NCBI GenBank assembly: GCA_002407855.1
Contig: DHPF01000007.1
Coordinates: 62,001 to 126,000 of the forward strand
DNA: 64,000 bases
Direction of reading: 5' to 3'
Origin: Bacteroidales bacterium UBA5371
Lineage (GTDB): Bacteria > Bacteroidota > Bacteroidia > Bacteroidales > P3
The notes beneath the pieces were generated by a model. That model did no database searches. It had not been told where the DNA came from and saw only the letters and a list, made by a program, of their open reading frames with translations. Positions 45,307 to 54,241 of this stretch are shown here, one piece after another; position 1 is the stretch's first letter; each line of letters begins with the position of its first letter. A program made the position numbers and the translations under genes.

Positions 45307-47019
45307 ATGAAAAAGATAGTATTTATTTCCCTCATCGTTCTTTCTTTTAGCATTATGGCACAAGAGAAAAGAGCTGACTTTGTTCAAAGCAGGGAGTATC
45401 CACAATGGTTCTCTGATGCCAAACTTGGAATATTTGTTCACTTTGGACTCTACTGCGTTCCTTCTTGGAGTGGAAAAGAGCAATATGCAGAATGGTTCTA
45501 CAAAGGGTTAATTTCAGGTGATAGTGCAAGAATCAACTATCAGAAAAGAGTATTTGGAGAAAAGTTCAAATATGAAGACTATAAAAATATATTTAAGGCA
45601 GAACTATTTGATGCAAATCAGTGGGCAGAACTTTTTAAGAAAAGCGGAGCAAAATATGTCCTCTTTACCTCAAAACATCACGATGGTTATTGCATGTGGC
45701 ATTCTAAGTATGCAAAAAATTGGAATAGTTTTGAGACAGCACCAAAGAGAGATTTTTGCAAAGAAATAACTGATGCCGTAAGAAAGCAGGGCTTGGAAAT
45801 GGGAATGTATTATTCCCTAACCGAATGGACAAATCCTCTTTATCGCTGGACACAAGATACAAATATAAGTATTGAAAACTATGCAACAAATCATCTTGTG
45901 CCCCAATTCAAAGAATTGATTGATAAGTTTAAGCCCACAGTACTTTTTTCCGATGGAGATTGGGATCATACCTATAAGGAACTGCATTCCGATGAGTTGG
46001 TTGAGTACTACTACAAGGTTGTTGGGGAGAAAGCCATAGTCAATGACCGCTTTGGAAAAGGCTTCAATCACGGTTACCTAACCCCCGAATATAGCTCAGG
46101 AATACTTGAAACAATAAAACCTTGGGCAGAGTGCAGAGGTATAGGTAGGAGTTTTGGACTCAATCGCAACGAAGACATCAATAGCTATAAAACTTCCGAA
46201 GAGATAATAAAGCATTTTGTTAAATTGGTTGCCTCAGGCGGAGGCTTAACCCTAAACGTCGGACCGAGTGCTGATGGACAAATCCCACTTATTCAACAAG
46301 AAAGATTATTGGATTTAGGTTCATGGTTGGAAACTAATGGAGAAAGCATATATGGTAGCAGACCCTTCACAAAGCCTTTTGACCAAAAACCAAAAACCAA
46401 ACAAGGCATTGACTCTGCAATTAACTTTAATTGGGTACGCAATGCTCCACAAAGTTTTATGAGTGAAGATAATTTTGGAGTTATTTGGGAAGGAGAATTT
46501 AAGCCTGAGAAGACAGAAACCTATACTATTTCTTGTCAGGCAGATGATTACGCCTTAGCTTACATTGATAATAAGCTTCTAATTGATACTCGACAAAACC
46601 CTTCCACCAAGATTATGTTGAATAAGGATAAAACTTATAAAATCAGGGTTGAATACTTTGAAAACACACATGAGGCAAGTATAAAACTAAGAATTGCAAG
46701 CCCTAATCAAGAATCTAAACCAATTGAAACTCTTTGGAAGACAACATATAATTGGTTGGACACCTATGTTTGTTATACAACACAAGGAAATAACCTTTAT
46801 GCATTAAGCTACACAATACCAGAGGATAAACTAACTCTTAACCTTGAAAAAACACCACCAAAAGACCTTAAAATAACCTTTTTGGACTCCCCTACTCTTA
46901 ATATTCCCTATACCTATAAAGACGGTAAACTCCATATTGATACTTCAGTAATTAAGTATAGTCATGTAAAGAGCAAAGCTGTTTGGGTTTTCAAACTATC
47001 TGACTATTTAGAAGAATAA
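45307..47019 (+). CDS. GH29 alpha-L-fucosidase with internal PA14-like domain
   Basis: The 570-residue protein has a signal peptide (1-18, ending IMAQ), a GH29 catalytic barrel (about 20-350) with FTSKHHDGYCMW and the likely nucleophile D216 in LFSDGDW, and a C-terminal beta-sandwich (about 480-570). A PA14-like domain (about 372-470, FGVIWEGEFKPEKTETYTI) lies between the barrel and the sandwich, where most GH29 enzymes have none. PA14 domains bind carbohydrate. Fucose removal from host glycans or mucin is the likely use. No susCD pair is near. Confidence 0.88.
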   Translation: MKKIVFISLIVLSFSIMAQEKRADFVQSREYPQWFSDAKLGIFVHFGLYCVPSWSGKEQYAEWFYKGLISGDSARINYQKRVFGEKFKYEDYKNIFKAELFDANQWAELFKKSGAKYVLFTSKHHDGYCMWHSKYAKNWNSFETAPKRDFCKEITDAVRKQGLEMGMYYSLTEWTNPLYRWTQDTNISIENYATNHLVPQFKELIDKFKPTVLFSDGDWDHTYKELHSDELVEYYYKVVGEKAIVNDRFGKGFNHGYLTPEYSSGILETIKPWAECRGIGRSFGLNRNEDINSYKTSEEIIKHFVKLVASGGGLTLNVGPSADGQIPLIQQERLLDLGSWLETNGESIYGSRPFTKPFDQKPKTKQGIDSAINFNWVRNAPQSFMSEDNFGVIWEGEFKPEKTETYTISCQADDYALAYIDNKLLIDTRQNPSTKIMLNKDKTYKIRVEYFENTHEASIKLRIASPNQESKPIETLWKTTYNWLDTYVCYTTQGNNLYALSYTIPEDKLTLNLEKTPPKDLKITFLDSPTLNIPYTYKDGKLHIDTSVIKYSHVKSKAVWVFKLSDYLEE

Positions 47020-47048
47020 GTACAATACCCGAAAATTCAACAAAACTA

Positions 47049-47153
47049 ACTCTTCGTTTTAATTTATTGAATCTTCGTTTTAATAAATTCTTTTCAGAAG
47101 ATATTTTATTAACTCTTCGCTTTAATTTACTGAAACAAGGTTTTATTTTTGCT
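47049..47153. repeat. 21-bp array, TCTTCGTTTTAAT family (5 units)
   Basis: Units at 47049-47069, 47070-47090, 47091-47111, 47112-47132 and 47133-47153; units 1, 2 and 4 carry CTTCG then TTTAAT. The array sits after the fucosidase stop and its last unit overlaps the end of the convergent 112-residue gene. Confidence 0.8.
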
Positions 47154-47481
47154 TTGTTTTGCTTAATATTAAGCCTAATTCCGGGTTGCTTGTTAATTCA
47201 ATAAAATGTATTTCCTTTAGAATTGCAATAACTCCAGAAGAAACACGTTTTGGAAATTCTTGATTAATGCATTTCCTAGAAATATACCCATCATTATTAA
47301 CTCTATTATAAGTATATTCAAATACATCTATACTAATAAAATTCTCATTACCATTTGAAGTTATTCTTTTAATGCCTTCATCTGAAACTTCTAAAATTTT
47401 ATTCTTTTTACCATAGGCTAAGTATATTTCTTTCCCTTTTAAAGAGATAATATATTTACTCCAAGCTTGTTCGAATGTCAT
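47143..47481 (-). CDS. hypothetical protein, 112 residues
   Basis: No family is recognised. The product is small and mixed in charge, with no signal peptide or membrane segment; MTFEQAWSKYIISLKGKEIYLAYGK opens it. It lies just beyond the displaced nqrF fragment (47566-47711) on the same strand and before the convergent fucosidase gene. It may be a remnant of the island, or original chromosomal sequence from downstream of nqrF. Its 3' end lies in a repeat array. Confidence 0.5.
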   Translation of the reverse strand: MTFEQAWSKYIISLKGKEIYLAYGKKNKILEVSDEGIKRITSNGNENFISIDVFEYTYNRVNNDGYISRKCINQEFPKRVSSGVIAILKEIHFIELTSNPELGLILSKTKQK

Positions 47482-47565
47482 AATATTACTTTCTTTATCT
47501 TTTAATAATTTATAAATTACCTATCAATCGCGATTTGCGTTTCTCTTTTCATACTAAAATATATT

Positions 47566-47711
47566 CTAATTCCCGAAATCGTCAAATAGGATGTTTCCTG
47601 ATGGTACTCCCAAGCTCTCCAACATTTTAATAACGGCATTGGTCATTAGTTGTGGTCCGCAAATATAGTATTCTATTTCCTCTGGCTCTTGCTCAAATAA
47701 ATTATCATCTA
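47566..47711 (-). pseudogene. displaced 3' fragment of nqrF
   Basis: Read on the minus strand, this stretch encodes EPEEIEYYICGPQLMTNAVI and so on to ILFDDFGN and a stop, the same end as the intact nqrF (51713-52951). My hand alignment over 126 bases shows about 20 differences, many at third codon positions. It has no start of its own; the upstream end runs into the stop of the nuclease gene. It is best explained as the original or donor 3' end of nqrF separated by insertion of the two genes in between, giving a direct repeat of about 125 bp at the two ends. Confidence 0.85.
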
Positions 47712-49415
47712 CAATAAATCTCTCCAAGTATCTGGGAAATATGGTGTTCTAAAATATATATGAGCCAAATCTCTCAAGAAAGGAGAATATGAAGAATCTG
47801 TTCTATATTCATATATAAATTCTTCTTTTTTTGTTTGAATGTTAGTTTTAAATTCTTCAAAGGAGATATCCTTAATAAAATCTTTGGATAGAATAGTTTG
47901 TGATTGATACCCATCACAAAAAAAATATTTTGAAAAAAGCTGTTCTTCTAAATCATTCTCATTATCTTCGATTAAATGCTTTGAAGTTGAGTTAATACTA
48001 TGATGAGGAATAAAAAGACCTAAATCTATTTTATGTTTCTTTATAAATTCAAGCATAATTTCATACTCCTCTTTCATCTCCAAAATAACAATAAATTCTA
48101 ATAAAGCTGTTAATAGTAAGGATGTTGAATCTGAATAATAAATTGATTTTTCTCCTGTTACAATTAATCTAATAACATTTTTCTCGCTATTATTTGCATC
48201 AGGAAGTCTATTGTATTTTTCTTTTGCCAATCTTAGATAAAATAAAACATCAGATAAGTACGCTTTGGCTGCATCTCTATTGTCACATTCAATAAATAAA
48301 TTTAATACTGAAATAATTGGTATTGAATGAATATCTAATAATGGTCTTGCAGAAACATTATTATTATTTAAAATTCCTGCAATTACTTTATCCTTATCTT
48401 TAACATTATTTAAATTCATAAACCAACACAAATACTGCAAATATTCAAATGTTCGCATTGTAAATCCTACTTGTTCATATCTTCCTCCTTTATCATAAAA
48501 CAATCCATCTTTTTTTAAAGCTATTGGCAGTGTTCTTTGGAAATATTCTTCCATTACGTATAAATAGAAATCAAAGATTTTCGAAAAATACTGTTGTATT
48601 TTATCATCATATTCCAATTTACATTTTAATATCCAATACCATAAATAAATTACCAAGCGAGTTAGATATCTTTTGGCTATATCCAAATTGTTATACTCCT
48701 TTGCTTCTGTGTAAATAATAAAAGAAATTAATCTAAGTGATTCAAAAAACATTTTCCATTTTCTTGGTAGAGTTTTTCTATAATCCTCTCGTCTTATTTT
48801 TACAAAAAGAATGTCCAACATAGTTTCAAAATCTCTTGAAACTCTATCATCAACATCTAGATTTAGTATTGTTTTATTAAATAATTTAGTAACTTTTTTA
48901 TATGCCAAAAGAAATTCATTAAAAAACTTCTCAGAAAAGAATTTTGTCAATTCCGAAATACCCCATCTCCCGAATTCAATTTCACCATCATCTGGGAATT
49001 CCTTTTGCACAAAATCTTCCATTATATCCCTGACATCTGCCTTCACTTCACCATTATGAACAAGAACAATCTTCAACGGTAGTTTTTCATATTCCTTTTT
49101 TAAAGTAAATTTTTTATCTTTTGCCTCTATTAACGACTCTCTTATTCCGTCTGGTTTTATATATGTCGAATTTGAAATATTTCTATCTCCCCCTCCTTTT
49201 ATCTCGAAATAAAATCTCTTCTTTATACCATCTTCAAAATCTATCCCAATGGCAACAACATCTTTTCCGTATTGAGACAAACCTTTGGACTCTGTTGGTT
49301 TACTCATTATAATATAACCTTGAGATTCCAAAAATAATGGGAAAATATAATCTAGTTCTTCACTCTCTGTTAGAGACTCCAAATACTCCTTTACAATAAT
49401 TGTTTTTATATCCAT
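47709..49415 (-). CDS. PD-(D/E)xK nuclease-like protein of an accessory two-gene cassette
   Basis: The 568-residue protein begins with a restriction-endonuclease-like fold: helix with E29/E30 (FLESQGY), D52 in YGKDVV, and E71-x-K73 in FEIKGG, spaced as in PD-(D/E)xK nucleases. The remaining 400 residues are helical and unrecognised, possibly a target- or partner-binding part. It begins 2 bases after the stop of the 621-residue gene, so they are one transcription unit. The stop lies at the junction with the displaced nqrF fragment. Base composition is more AT-rich than the flanks. A phage-defence role is an inference from the fold and the island setting. Confidence 0.72.
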   Translation of the reverse strand: MDIKTIIVKEYLESLTESEELDYIFPLFLESQGYIIMSKPTESKGLSQYGKDVVAIGIDFEDGIKKRFYFEIKGGGDRNISNSTYIKPDGIRESLIEAKDKKFTLKKEYEKLPLKIVLVHNGEVKADVRDIMEDFVQKEFPDDGEIEFGRWGISELTKFFSEKFFNEFLLAYKKVTKLFNKTILNLDVDDRVSRDFETMLDILFVKIRREDYRKTLPRKWKMFFESLRLISFIIYTEAKEYNNLDIAKRYLTRLVIYLWYWILKCKLEYDDKIQQYFSKIFDFYLYVMEEYFQRTLPIALKKDGLFYDKGGRYEQVGFTMRTFEYLQYLCWFMNLNNVKDKDKVIAGILNNNNVSARPLLDIHSIPIISVLNLFIECDNRDAAKAYLSDVLFYLRLAKEKYNRLPDANNSEKNVIRLIVTGEKSIYYSDSTSLLLTALLEFIVILEMKEEYEIMLEFIKKHKIDLGLFIPHHSINSTSKHLIEDNENDLEEQLFSKYFFCDGYQSQTILSKDFIKDISFEEFKTNIQTKKEEFIYEYRTDSSYSPFLRDLAHIYFRTPYFPDTWRDLL

Positions 49416-49417
49416 AA

Positions 49418-51283
49418 TTAAAATTTACTATTAAATGTATTATGTAAGTGATTAAAAAGATCTGGATTCTTAATCATATTTAAATCTATTTGAAATGAAT
49501 GTTCAAATTTACTTAAAGGAGATACATCATTACCCCCTATTTTCCATGAATTCCCTCTTACAATTATTGTATTTTTAAACATCGACAGAAATGAATTGTT
49601 TTTGTCATGACTTTTCATTATTTTTTTTTGATGTTCATCTTCTAGATTATAAAAAGAATTCATAAAATCATGTTCATTTTTATACGGATTCAAATCATTT
49701 ATTGCTTCTTTTTCTTTTCTTAATGCGTGATAATCATATAAACTATCTTTCAATGGCTTCAAAAAAGCTTTATCACTTACATGTTTTATTATCAGTTCAT
49801 ATAAATAATCATTATATGATTCAAAAATCATATAAGACAATCTTTCTTGTAAATATCCCACAACTTTTGAGTATGGCGAATTCCAAAAACAGATTATTAA
49901 TGGCAATAACTTCTCTATATTATAAAAACCACAAAATAAAACAGCTTCAATAGCTCTTAATTGTTGTTGTTCAGTTTGTAATTTTAGTAAATCAACTTTA
50001 TAATTTTGTATATGTGAGTTCATTAATAGATTTACCGCCCCAATTCTTAAATATGATTTATTATGTGAAAGTAATATTAATATATGTTCTTCTGATTTTT
50101 CCCTACATATACTCCAAAAATGAGAAAAAGCTTTTTCAAAAAAACGCACATCTACCATACCTACGCCTCTTAAAAAAAGAAGATCTAGTATATGTTCGAA
50201 TAAATCAAAAAAATAATCTGGATTTTTAAACCAATAAAAATAATCGTTTATTAATTCCAGAACATTTTCTGAAGCTGGTAAAACAGCACTAATAAAAATA
50301 TCATATCTTTCTTTTTCATAACCTTCAATACAGCGACAATCCATTAAAATAGAATTTTTCAAATTATTATTGTCTATTTTATATAACTCTTTGATTTTTC
50401 TAAAACACTCTTCTTTGATATCAACAGAGGTAACGGCATTTACTATTAACGATTTGTATATATAAGCTATATTGACTAAAGACTCTAAATCTTCACTATC
50501 TGAAGATTGTGCAATTTTAAAGCATTCTATAATTTGAGACTCTTGTTTATATTTTAATCTTCCTAGTACGCAATATGCAACGGTGGGATTTGAAGTTAAT
50601 AGTTCTTTGACTTTTGATAATGTTTCTTCTTCATTAATTTCAAATAATTGAATTAAAAGATTAGATAATAAGTTATTATTAGAACTATCATTTTTACTTA
50701 AAGTATAGTTATATAATCCTTCCGCTTTTTGAGGTTTATTTTTTACTAAATAAACACAAAAGTTATCTATGGGAAATAATGTTTTGTTTGAATTTATTGA
50801 CGAAATAAACTCAAAAATAATCTCTACTGAGGGATCTAATAAAATAATTGCTTTAAAAAAATATTCTTGGAATCTATATTTCTTGTTCTCATTCAATGAC
50901 TTATACAAATCATAGATATTAATTATTCCTTTATTATGAAAAGAATAAAAAACATATGACTTTAATCCATTAATCACTTCAGAATATGCATCAATTACAT
51001 TTTCACAATTAAAATTGCTTTTTGTCTGTTTTTCAAACTCATCAATAAAACAAAACGCCTCATCAATATTTAGGGGTATTGTTTGTTTTTGAATATTCTC
51101 TATGTATCTCAATAGTATTTGATTGAAATATATAGATAAAGTATTTATTTCCAATTGGGTCTCATTGATTGGAATAAAAATATCTGAATCAACATCATAA
51201 TATAATGACTTATCAAAGCTTAAACTTTTAGTACTAAAGTATAAATCAATAATTTTACTTACTTCAACTTCATTCATAACCAT
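49418..51283 (-). CDS. 621-residue helical protein of the accessory cassette
   Basis: No family recognised. The protein is helix-rich throughout, with many leucine- and phenylalanine-spaced segments that suggest an alpha-solenoid (HEAT/TPR-like), and ends with a distinct segment (about 565-621, NTIIVRGNSWKIGG... and NPDLFNHLH) that may be a separate domain. No signal peptide or membrane segment. It is the first gene of the two-gene unit with the nuclease-like protein. AT-rich, with a high content of Asn, Ile and Lys codons, which suggests foreign origin. M1 or M3 may be the start. Confidence 0.6.
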   Translation of the reverse strand: MVMNEVEVSKIIDLYFSTKSLSFDKSLYYDVDSDIFIPINETQLEINTLSIYFNQILLRYIENIQKQTIPLNIDEAFCFIDEFEKQTKSNFNCENVIDAYSEVINGLKSYVFYSFHNKGIINIYDLYKSLNENKKYRFQEYFFKAIILLDPSVEIIFEFISSINSNKTLFPIDNFCVYLVKNKPQKAEGLYNYTLSKNDSSNNNLLSNLLIQLFEINEEETLSKVKELLTSNPTVAYCVLGRLKYKQESQIIECFKIAQSSDSEDLESLVNIAYIYKSLIVNAVTSVDIKEECFRKIKELYKIDNNNLKNSILMDCRCIEGYEKERYDIFISAVLPASENVLELINDYFYWFKNPDYFFDLFEHILDLLFLRGVGMVDVRFFEKAFSHFWSICREKSEEHILILLSHNKSYLRIGAVNLLMNSHIQNYKVDLLKLQTEQQQLRAIEAVLFCGFYNIEKLLPLIICFWNSPYSKVVGYLQERLSYMIFESYNDYLYELIIKHVSDKAFLKPLKDSLYDYHALRKEKEAINDLNPYKNEHDFMNSFYNLEDEHQKKIMKSHDKNNSFLSMFKNTIIVRGNSWKIGGNDVSPLSKFEHSFQIDLNMIKNPDLFNHLHNTFNSKF

Positions 51284-51599
51284 AAACCCTTACTGTTTTT
51301 ATATTTTTTAATTTTCAAAGATAGCAATAAATTGTTTATCATAATGTCATCTTTTAAAAAAGATTCGTAAAAACGACTTGGTTGTTTCTTTTGCTAATTG
51401 AATTATCTCATGATAATTTTAAGAAATTAAATTTGGATTTTGGATTGGGAAATCTTGTTTTATAGGGCTGTAATAAGGTTCTATCGAAAAAGAATAAGAT
51501 CAATTGTTATCCAATAAAAAATAAGATGGGAAAAGAAAGGGAGTTGAAAAATGCAAAGGTCTTTAAAGTTTATTATAACTAACTCCTTATTCTATTTTT
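51284..51599. other. intergenic region with a -7 element for the cassette
   Basis: TATCTTTG on the minus strand (51323-51316) matches TAnnTTTG and lies about 33 bases before the start of the 621-residue gene, a plausible own promoter; no -33 TTG was seen. The rest of the gap to 51599 holds nothing I recognise apart from an AT-rich unit from 51579. Confidence 0.45.
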
Positions 51600-51620
51600 C
51601 TGAAACGAAGAGTTAATTTT
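51579..51620. repeat. short 21-bp array (2 units)
   Basis: Units at 51579-51599 and 51600-51620; the second carries CGAAGAGTTAATTTT, the reverse of the TTAACTCTTCG box of the 47049 array. Weakly conserved. Confidence 0.5.
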
Positions 51621-51653
51621 TTCTTCCCTATTTTTTTATAGATTATATGCAAT

Positions 51654-51684
51654 AAAAAAGGGCATATTTTTTATGAACATGCCC
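51654..51684 (-). terminator. intrinsic terminator of the nqr operon
   Basis: The hairpin GGGCAT (51660-51665) with ATGCCC (51679-51684), read on the minus strand and followed by TTTTTT, lies about 30 bases after the nqrF stop. Loop 13 bases. Confidence 0.8.
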
Positions 51685-51712
51685 CAATAGCTATATTTAA
51701 CCTTACTTTTCC

Positions 51713-52951
51713 CTAATTTCCAAAATCATCAAACATTATGTTTTCTGGTGGAACTCCCAAGCTGTCTAACATATCAATAACGGCATTGGTCATTAGTTGA
51801 GGCCCGCAAATATAGTATTCTACTTCTTCTGGTTCTGGATGGTTTTTTAGGTAATTATCAAAAATAACCTTATGAATAAATCCAATATAGCCTTCCCAAT
51901 TGTCTTCCTTCTTTGGTTCGCTTAGTGCAATGTTGAAACTGAAATTTGGATTTTCTTTTTCAATTTGCTTAAAGTCTTCAACATAGAATAGTTCTCTTAG
52001 GGAACGTCCGCCGTACCAGAAAGTTGCTTTGCGTGAGGTATGTTTTGTTTTGAATTGGTCAAAGATATGCGAACGCATTGGTGCCATTCCTGCTCCTCCT
52101 CCAATAAACATCATTTCCTTTTGAGTGTCTTTTATAAAGAATTCGCCGTAAGGTCCTGAGATTGTAACTTTGTCGCCTGGTTTTAACGACCAAATGTAAG
52201 AGGAACAAACTCCTGGGTTCACATGCTTGAAATCGCATTTCTTCCTGTCCCAAGGTGGGGTTGCAATACGAATATTGAGCATTATTATATTCCCTTCTGC
52301 TGGGTGGTTAGCCATTGAATAGGCTCTATATACCAATTCGGAGTTCTTCATCTTCAAGTTCCAAATCTTCATACTATCCCAATCTTCGTGGAATTCTGGC
52401 TCAACATTAAAATCTTTGAAGCTAACCTCGCATTTTGGAACATCAATCTGAATGTAGCCTCCTGAACGGAAGTCTAAGGTTTCTCCTTGAGGTAGTTTTA
52501 CAACAAATTCCTTTATAAATGTTGCTACATTATTATTTGAAACTACTTCACATTCCCATTTCTTTATTCCAAATATTTCTTCTGGCACTTCTACCTTTGT
52601 ATCTTGACGCACTTTGGCTTGACAACCTAAGTGGTAGTTATCCATTTGTTCTTTTCTCGTAAGGTGAGGTTTTTCGGTTGGAAGAACTTCCCCTCCTCCT
52701 TCTGTAATCTTACACTTACACATTCCGCAGGTTCCTCCTCCTCCACAAGCCGAAGGCAAAAAGATTTTATTTTCTGAAAGAGTTGAAAGTACCGTTGAAC
52801 CTGGTTGCACCATTAGTTCTTTTTCGTTATTGATAGTAAGTTTAACTTCTCCTTGGGGCAGTAGTTTCTTTCTTGCAAAAAGTAGTAGCCATACTAACAA
52901 GAGTATGATAATCAAAAACACTGCAACACTTATTATTAATATTTTTATCAT
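51713..52951 (-). CDS. nqrF: Na+-NQR subunit F (NADH dehydrogenase subunit)
   Basis: The 412-residue protein takes hydride from NADH and passes electrons to the complex. It has one N-terminal membrane anchor (about 4-26), a [2Fe-2S] ferredoxin domain (SACGGGGTCGMCKC about 68-80, and GCQAK), then FAD and NADH domains with RAYSMAN and GGGAGMAPMRSH. The C-terminus MLDSLGV...DDFGN is the part repeated at 47566-47711. It ends the nqrABCDEF operon. Confidence 0.97.
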   Translation of the reverse strand: MIKILIISVAVFLIIILLLVWLLLFARKKLLPQGEVKLTINNEKELMVQPGSTVLSTLSENKIFLPSACGGGGTCGMCKCKITEGGGEVLPTEKPHLTRKEQMDNYHLGCQAKVRQDTKVEVPEEIFGIKKWECEVVSNNNVATFIKEFVVKLPQGETLDFRSGGYIQIDVPKCEVSFKDFNVEPEFHEDWDSMKIWNLKMKNSELVYRAYSMANHPAEGNIIMLNIRIATPPWDRKKCDFKHVNPGVCSSYIWSLKPGDKVTISGPYGEFFIKDTQKEMMFIGGGAGMAPMRSHIFDQFKTKHTSRKATFWYGGRSLRELFYVEDFKQIEKENPNFSFNIALSEPKKEDNWEGYIGFIHKVIFDNYLKNHPEPEEVEYYICGPQLMTNAVIDMLDSLGVPPENIMFDDFGN

Positions 52952-52974
52952 TTCTTTTTAAGATTGGATTTGTT

Positions 52975-53592
52975 CTACAATTTTATTCCTAAGAAGCTCA
53001 TAAAGGCAATTGCCATTAGTCCTGTTATTATGAAAGTTATTCCTAATCCTTTTAGTGGTGCTGGAACTTGTGAATAGCGAAGTTTTTCTCTAATGGCAGC
53101 TATCCCAACAATTGCCAATAGCCATCCAATTCCTGAACCAAGAGCAAATCCTGTAACTTCTCCAATATTATTGTATTGTCTTTCCTGCATAAAGAGGGAG
53201 GCTCCAAGTATTGCACAGTTAACTGCAATAAGCGGAAGGAAGATTCCAAGCTGAGCGTAAAGCACTGGTGAGGTTTTCTCAACAAACATTTCTACAAGTT
53301 GAACCATTGCTGCAATAACTGCAATAAAGATAATGAAGCTTAGGTAGCTTAGGTCAATGGTTGCAAACTTTGGACTTATCCAAACAAGTGCTCCTTCTTT
53401 TAGAAGGTAATTATCAATTATATAGTTTAGTGGAACGGTTATTAGGAGAACAAAAACAACTGCAATCCCTAATCCCATTGAGGTTTTAACGGTTTTGGAT
53501 ACTGCCAGATAGGAACACATTCCTAAGAAGAAGGCAAATATCATATTGTCAACGAAGATTGACTTAACGAATATATTAATTATTTCTTGCAT
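52975..53592 (-). CDS. nqrE: Na+-NQR subunit E
   Basis: A 205-residue integral membrane subunit with six helices and the conserved MIFAFFLGMCSYLAVSK and LIAVNCAILGASLF segments. It and NqrD hold a cysteine-bound iron-sulfur centre between them. It lies between nqrD and nqrF, 22-23 bases from each. Confidence 0.97.
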   Translation of the reverse strand: MQEIINIFVKSIFVDNMIFAFFLGMCSYLAVSKTVKTSMGLGIAVVFVLLITVPLNYIIDNYLLKEGALVWISPKFATIDLSYLSFIIFIAVIAAMVQLVEMFVEKTSPVLYAQLGIFLPLIAVNCAILGASLFMQERQYNNIGEVTGFALGSGIGWLLAIVGIAAIREKLRYSQVPAPLKGLGITFIITGLMAIAFMSFLGIKL

Positions 53593-53614
53593 AATTTCTT
53601 TCCTTTCTTATGTG

Positions 53615-54238
53615 TTATTCTTTCTCGCAAAGTTCTTTATTCCTTGCTCTTTGTACCCATATTATTATTCCAACAAGAATTAGAGCCATTGGAGGCATAA
53701 TCATTAGACTATTATTCTGATAACCGAAATTATAGAATGACTCTGGAATGATTTGATATCCCCAAAGAGTTCCACTTCCAAATAGTTCTCTAACAACTCC
53801 AAGAGTTATTAGTATTACGGCATATCCAAGTCCATTGCCTATTCCATCGAGGAAGGAGTCAAATGGTTTATTGCTCATTGCAAAGGCTTCCAATCGTCCC
53901 ATAACAATACAATTGGTAATAATCAAACCAACAAATACTGATAGCTGCTTGCTAACATCATAGACAAAGGCTTTGAGCACTTGGTCAACCAAAATAACTA
54001 AGAGTGAAACAATAACTAATTGAACAATAATCCTAATTCTTGGTGGTATTGTGTTTCTCAGAAAAGAAATAATTACATTTGAAAATGCAACAACAACAGT
54101 TACACTTAATGCCATAACAAAAGCTGGTTGTAGCTTTGCAGTTACTGCTAATGCCGAACAAATCCCCAATACCTGAATGGTTATTGGGTTCTCTTTTGAA
54201 AGAGGGTTTTTTATTAGTTTAAAATTAAATTCTGCCAT
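53615..54238 (-). CDS. nqrD: Na+-NQR subunit D
   Basis: A 207-residue membrane subunit, homologous to NqrE, with six helices and conserved ICSALAVTAKLQPA and IITNCIVMGRLEAFAM. Here the start overlaps no neighbour; it lies 3 bases after nqrC. Confidence 0.97.
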   Translation of the reverse strand: MAEFNFKLIKNPLSKENPITIQVLGICSALAVTAKLQPAFVMALSVTVVVAFSNVIISFLRNTIPPRIRIIVQLVIVSLLVILVDQVLKAFVYDVSKQLSVFVGLIITNCIVMGRLEAFAMSNKPFDSFLDGIGNGLGYAVILITLGVVRELFGSGTLWGYQIIPESFYNFGYQNNSLMIMPPMALILVGIIIWVQRARNKELCEKE

Positions 54239-54241
54239 AAT

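Noticed and set aside
45307..47019. Polysaccharide utilisation locus
   Set aside because: No SusC/SusD pair, sensor or regulator accompanies the GH16-like and GH29 genes.
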